DNA from: Notospermus geniculatus
Taxonomy: Eukaryota; Nemertea; Pilidiophora; Heteronemertea; Lineidae
Assembly: GCA_002633025.1 (NCBI GenBank)
Contig: NMRB01000766.1
Coordinates: forward strand, 1,607-65,606
Length of the DNA stretch: 64,000 nucleotides
Direction: 5' to 3'
Both the position numbers and the translations under genes were made by a program. Positions 61,158-64,000 of the stretch are shown in pieces (the first letter of the stretch is position 1; every line of letters begins with the position of its first letter). The notes under the pieces were generated by a model, which was not told the origin of the DNA, searched no databases, and saw only the letters and a list, made by a program, of their open reading frames with translations.

Positions 61158-64000
61158 ATCAAAATACATTGTATATTGGGCGGGAGGGTACATATCAGCG
61201 CTTTGTCCTTGCGCATGCCCGAATGAACCACGCACTCATTTGCCCGACTGATGCACGCATACGGGGGTCCGGCTGCGCAAGACTAACATGGCCGATGGTC
61301 GTCCCAAAACATGGCAGATGACTGGGATGTCGACGATTTCATCGATATCAGGCTATTCCTTAGTGCGATCGCGCAACTATTGCGGTGCCCAACAGCAGAC
61401 CCTTGTCAAAGATCCAGAGGCCAGGTTAGGGAAAAGTTTTGAACGGACGTGGGGAGTTGTCGCTGACCATTTTTCACCTTATTTCGTCGAGGCGCAAAGT
61501 CTATACCAGCGCCCCTAGTGGTGTTGGCGTCAACTACTGATTACTCAAAGGTGAGATAGCCGACACTTGCGTCTCGTAAATCCTCGTTAATGACCGGAAT
61601 AATGAGTTCTGTCTTGAGGAAATAACTAGGTAACTTTATCCTACCGCCTGTCAAATGTTCCTAACTACGGCGAAATTAGATTCCGACTTATTTTTGACGG
61701 CTTCTGCAAGATGGTAGATGGGTCTATTTTCGCCAGAGCAAATGTTAGGCTAATAGTTATTAGGAAAGTCAGCGGGTGGGGATGTACGATTACTGTAGAA
61801 ATGAGCGAAACGATCAACAGAGAGTTGCTGTTGCAAATACGAGGAATTGTTTTACGATTGGCGCATGTGCTGAGCCGATAATTTTTGGTAACTGAAACTT
61901 TAACTAGTTTATGAAAGATGCTTTTGTTTGTATGATAGGTGTGAAATGGAACATATATTGTGGAAAAAAATGTCAAACGAAAATTCCACCCAAAAATGAT
62001 TTGGGCCATGAGCCACAGAGCGGGGATTTGGGTATGCGTAGACGATCATCTTTACCGAACAAATACGGCCCTAGCCTATGTAAGTCGACGCAACTCCCAC
62101 CGCTCCCAGTACACTATGCGACACTGCCAGACTGCTTCGCCTCATGCGGTTCTCAGGAGATGATCGATAGGCGTCACTACTGCAATAGAAATTGCGCCAA
62201 AACTAGCCCAGCCAATCAGTGATCCGCTTTCGGGACCAAATTGGGGCCATAGCGATGAAGCCTCGTTCTGATTCTGATATAATTAGCAAGATGGCGGCCT
62301 TGCAAATGAATTTTGTTGCCTGTACCAGATGAAGCTCGTGTTTCTCGTCAATAAGGTTGTTAGTTGATGGTTAGTAATGAAAGCTTGTATCCTTCAGCCT
62401 AAACATCTCCTTGTTATCAAAAGAGTAATTTACCTTCGCTACTGTCTACGTGTACCTGGCGCCAGTTCTTTGTATATTACAGTAGATGTACACACAATAT
62501 TTTCTGTCAACTCTGGATGAGTTCAAAAATGCCAGGTCGTCTTCCGTTGAGTGCGAAAAGAGCCAGTGCAATTGTATGTAGCTTTACGCGAAATGTACTG
62601 TTGAATAGCAGTCAAGTTAGGCTGAAATGTATCTAACCCGGAGGCGAGGCAATACCTCATGCTAACAAACAAGGCTAGAAGTTTAAGAAAAACACGATTT
62701 TTTCCCTGTCACTTTCTCAAATGTGATGAATCAACTATGAAATTGATATAACTGGTTGTTAACGGGCCGGAGGGGGAACGGTACACCTTACCGACAAAGA
62801 TGAGTGCGTTTTCTCTCTCAAATTGATTACATTCTGAGTGAGTTGTTTATTAGACTGGGCAAAGGAGTCAAATCTCTCGATAACTACAGGCCGAACATTT
62901 TGCACTATTGTAGCCTTTTTTTGAGAGAAAAACATCTGCAAATAGTCTCGATCTACAAATTTTTAAAAAGCCAAGCAGATATTAGAATTTTTAGTTCAGC
63001 TGAAGCATAAGGCCACACCCAATTTCAGAATTGGACCAGTCTTCGGGGGATTAGCCAATCAAACTCACTGTACAATGCAAGATACGGTTAAAGCCTCACT
63101 GTTTTGAATTTTACGATATTTTCAAAGTGTTAGGAGACTGCAGTTATAGGTCTAATAGCCTCTTGAAGGTCCCCAAAATACTTGCATGATACGTACTTCA
63201 AGGAATCAAGCGCTAGTTTTCAGCACACATTGAAAAAACTGCAGGCAGAGCTCTAATGTATTCAGATAGAACATTAGTACATGCTAACTAACGTCGGAGG
63301 ACGTAAGCACTTTCTGAATTCAATACAGTGAGGCTTTAAGCTGGTACGTACAAGCAGCCATCTTGGTAGAGTCGGCTTTTTATACGAGGCAAGCAATAAT
63401 AAATAATACGACCCCTGTGCAACTCGTCCTGTATCGGGCATCAGCGGGCGGATTATGGCTGCGATAATCGATTGAAGCCACAGATATGTCACCGAGACAG
63501 TTAAGTAATAAAGAGTGAAAGATATTATCTTTACAACAAGCTGACATTAGCTTTGTGCTTTGCGATTGTTATCAAGAATTTAAGCCCCACAAGGCAGGGC
63601 CAATTTCCCACTAAATACAGCAATCTCTCAACGATCCATCAGCGTACCGCGCAGTTCCCATCCATCATAGACGCAATTAACGCCAATTAACGAGTGAGCG
63701 CTTGCTGGAAATTGGTTCTACGCATACTAAAGTGAGAAAGGGAAGAGAGACGAGAGATTAACGTCAAATTTCGGCGATACTCAGGAGAACTGTAATTTTA
63801 TGATGCAAAAAGATGGCGGGATCTTACCCATGGTAGACGGCCAGATAATGACGGAACATCAGCGCCCAACTCATCAATCAACGTCGAATTATAGCCATTA
63901 GTTTAACCATAAAATCTTTTTGCACTCAATTAGTTTGTGTAACATATATTAGCTGGTCTCCAGCGGATGACGGATACTGCCAATTACCGGGATGAGTGGC
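61158..64000. other. Non-coding or unrecognised sequence
   Basis: Apart from the weak candidate at 61311-61424 I see no exon. GC content rises around 61190-61530. Confidence 0.45.
61311..61424 (+). CDS. Weak candidate first exon (MADDWDVDDF start)
   Basis: ATG at 61311 opens MADDWDVDDFIDIRLFLSAI, and CAG|GTTAGG at 61424/61425 could be a donor. The acidic MADDWD-DDF opening resembles starts of eIF3 subunit J and some other proteins, but only the first ten residues fit and the rest (AQLLRCPTADPCQRSRGQ) does not. The GC-richer context is promoter-like. It may be chance. Confidence 0.2.

Noticed and set aside
1-64000. CRISPR array, bacterial operon or phage-like system
   Set aside because: All genes have introns and metazoan domains, and the tandem arrays lack the regular repeat-spacer pattern.

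Overview
The window is eukaryotic nuclear DNA. Genes are split by GT-AG introns with consistent phases, introns and intergenic DNA are full of short inverted-repeat elements, and the gene content is metazoan. The recognisable genes (a KNDC1-type KIND/RasGEF gene, a lysyl oxidase-like gene and an Lbx homeobox gene) point to a bilaterian. Two SRCR domains in the LOXL (vertebrate LOXL2-4 have four), compact introns and very frequent TAGGCCTA/TACATGTA-like palindromes suggest a marine invertebrate (echinoderm, hemichordate, amphioxus or lophotrochozoan); I cannot name the species. All supported genes are on the + strand.

Layout: (1) 383-15826, the 3' part of a KNDC1 (very-KIND) gene; its 5' exons lie before the window. 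I traced 22 exons whose phases close exactly (2,558 codons plus stop): end of KIND1, Ser-rich linker, KIND2, two WH2-like motifs, a long disordered region, then RasGEF_N and RasGEF. (2) 15827-19211, 3' UTR/intergenic DNA with four inverted-repeat elements. (3) 19212-32724, a 19-exon gene for a roughly 1,413-residue protein with a SAP motif, acidic stretch, long Lys/Glu/Arg helix, three U1/matrin-type zinc fingers, a low-complexity RG/M-rich region, two CCHC knuckles and a Q-rich tail; I do not recognise a named orthologue. (4) 32725-37926, 3' UTR and intergenic DNA with transposons and a 47-base gap. (5) 37927-45282, a complete nine-exon LOXL gene (signal peptide, two SRCR domains, lysyl oxidase domain with copper ligands and cofactor residues intact). 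(6) 50027-50411, first coding exon of Lbx with a TATA box in front; its homeobox exon is not in the window. (7) 50412-64000, no confident coding sequence: foldback elements, an apparent tandem duplication of about 2 kb joined by a single N (probably two haplotypes laid end to end), and one weak candidate first exon at 61311.

The products do not form one pathway: Ras-family signalling with probable actin/microtubule links, a nuclear RNA/DNA-binding protein, a secreted matrix cross-linking enzyme and a developmental transcription factor. The neighbourhood may still carry history: in human, LBX and LOXL paralogues lie in the same regions (LBX2/LOXL3 on 2p13, LBX1/LOXL4 on 10q24) and KNDC1 is also on 10q, so this linkage may be an ancestral remnant of the NK homeobox neighbourhood.
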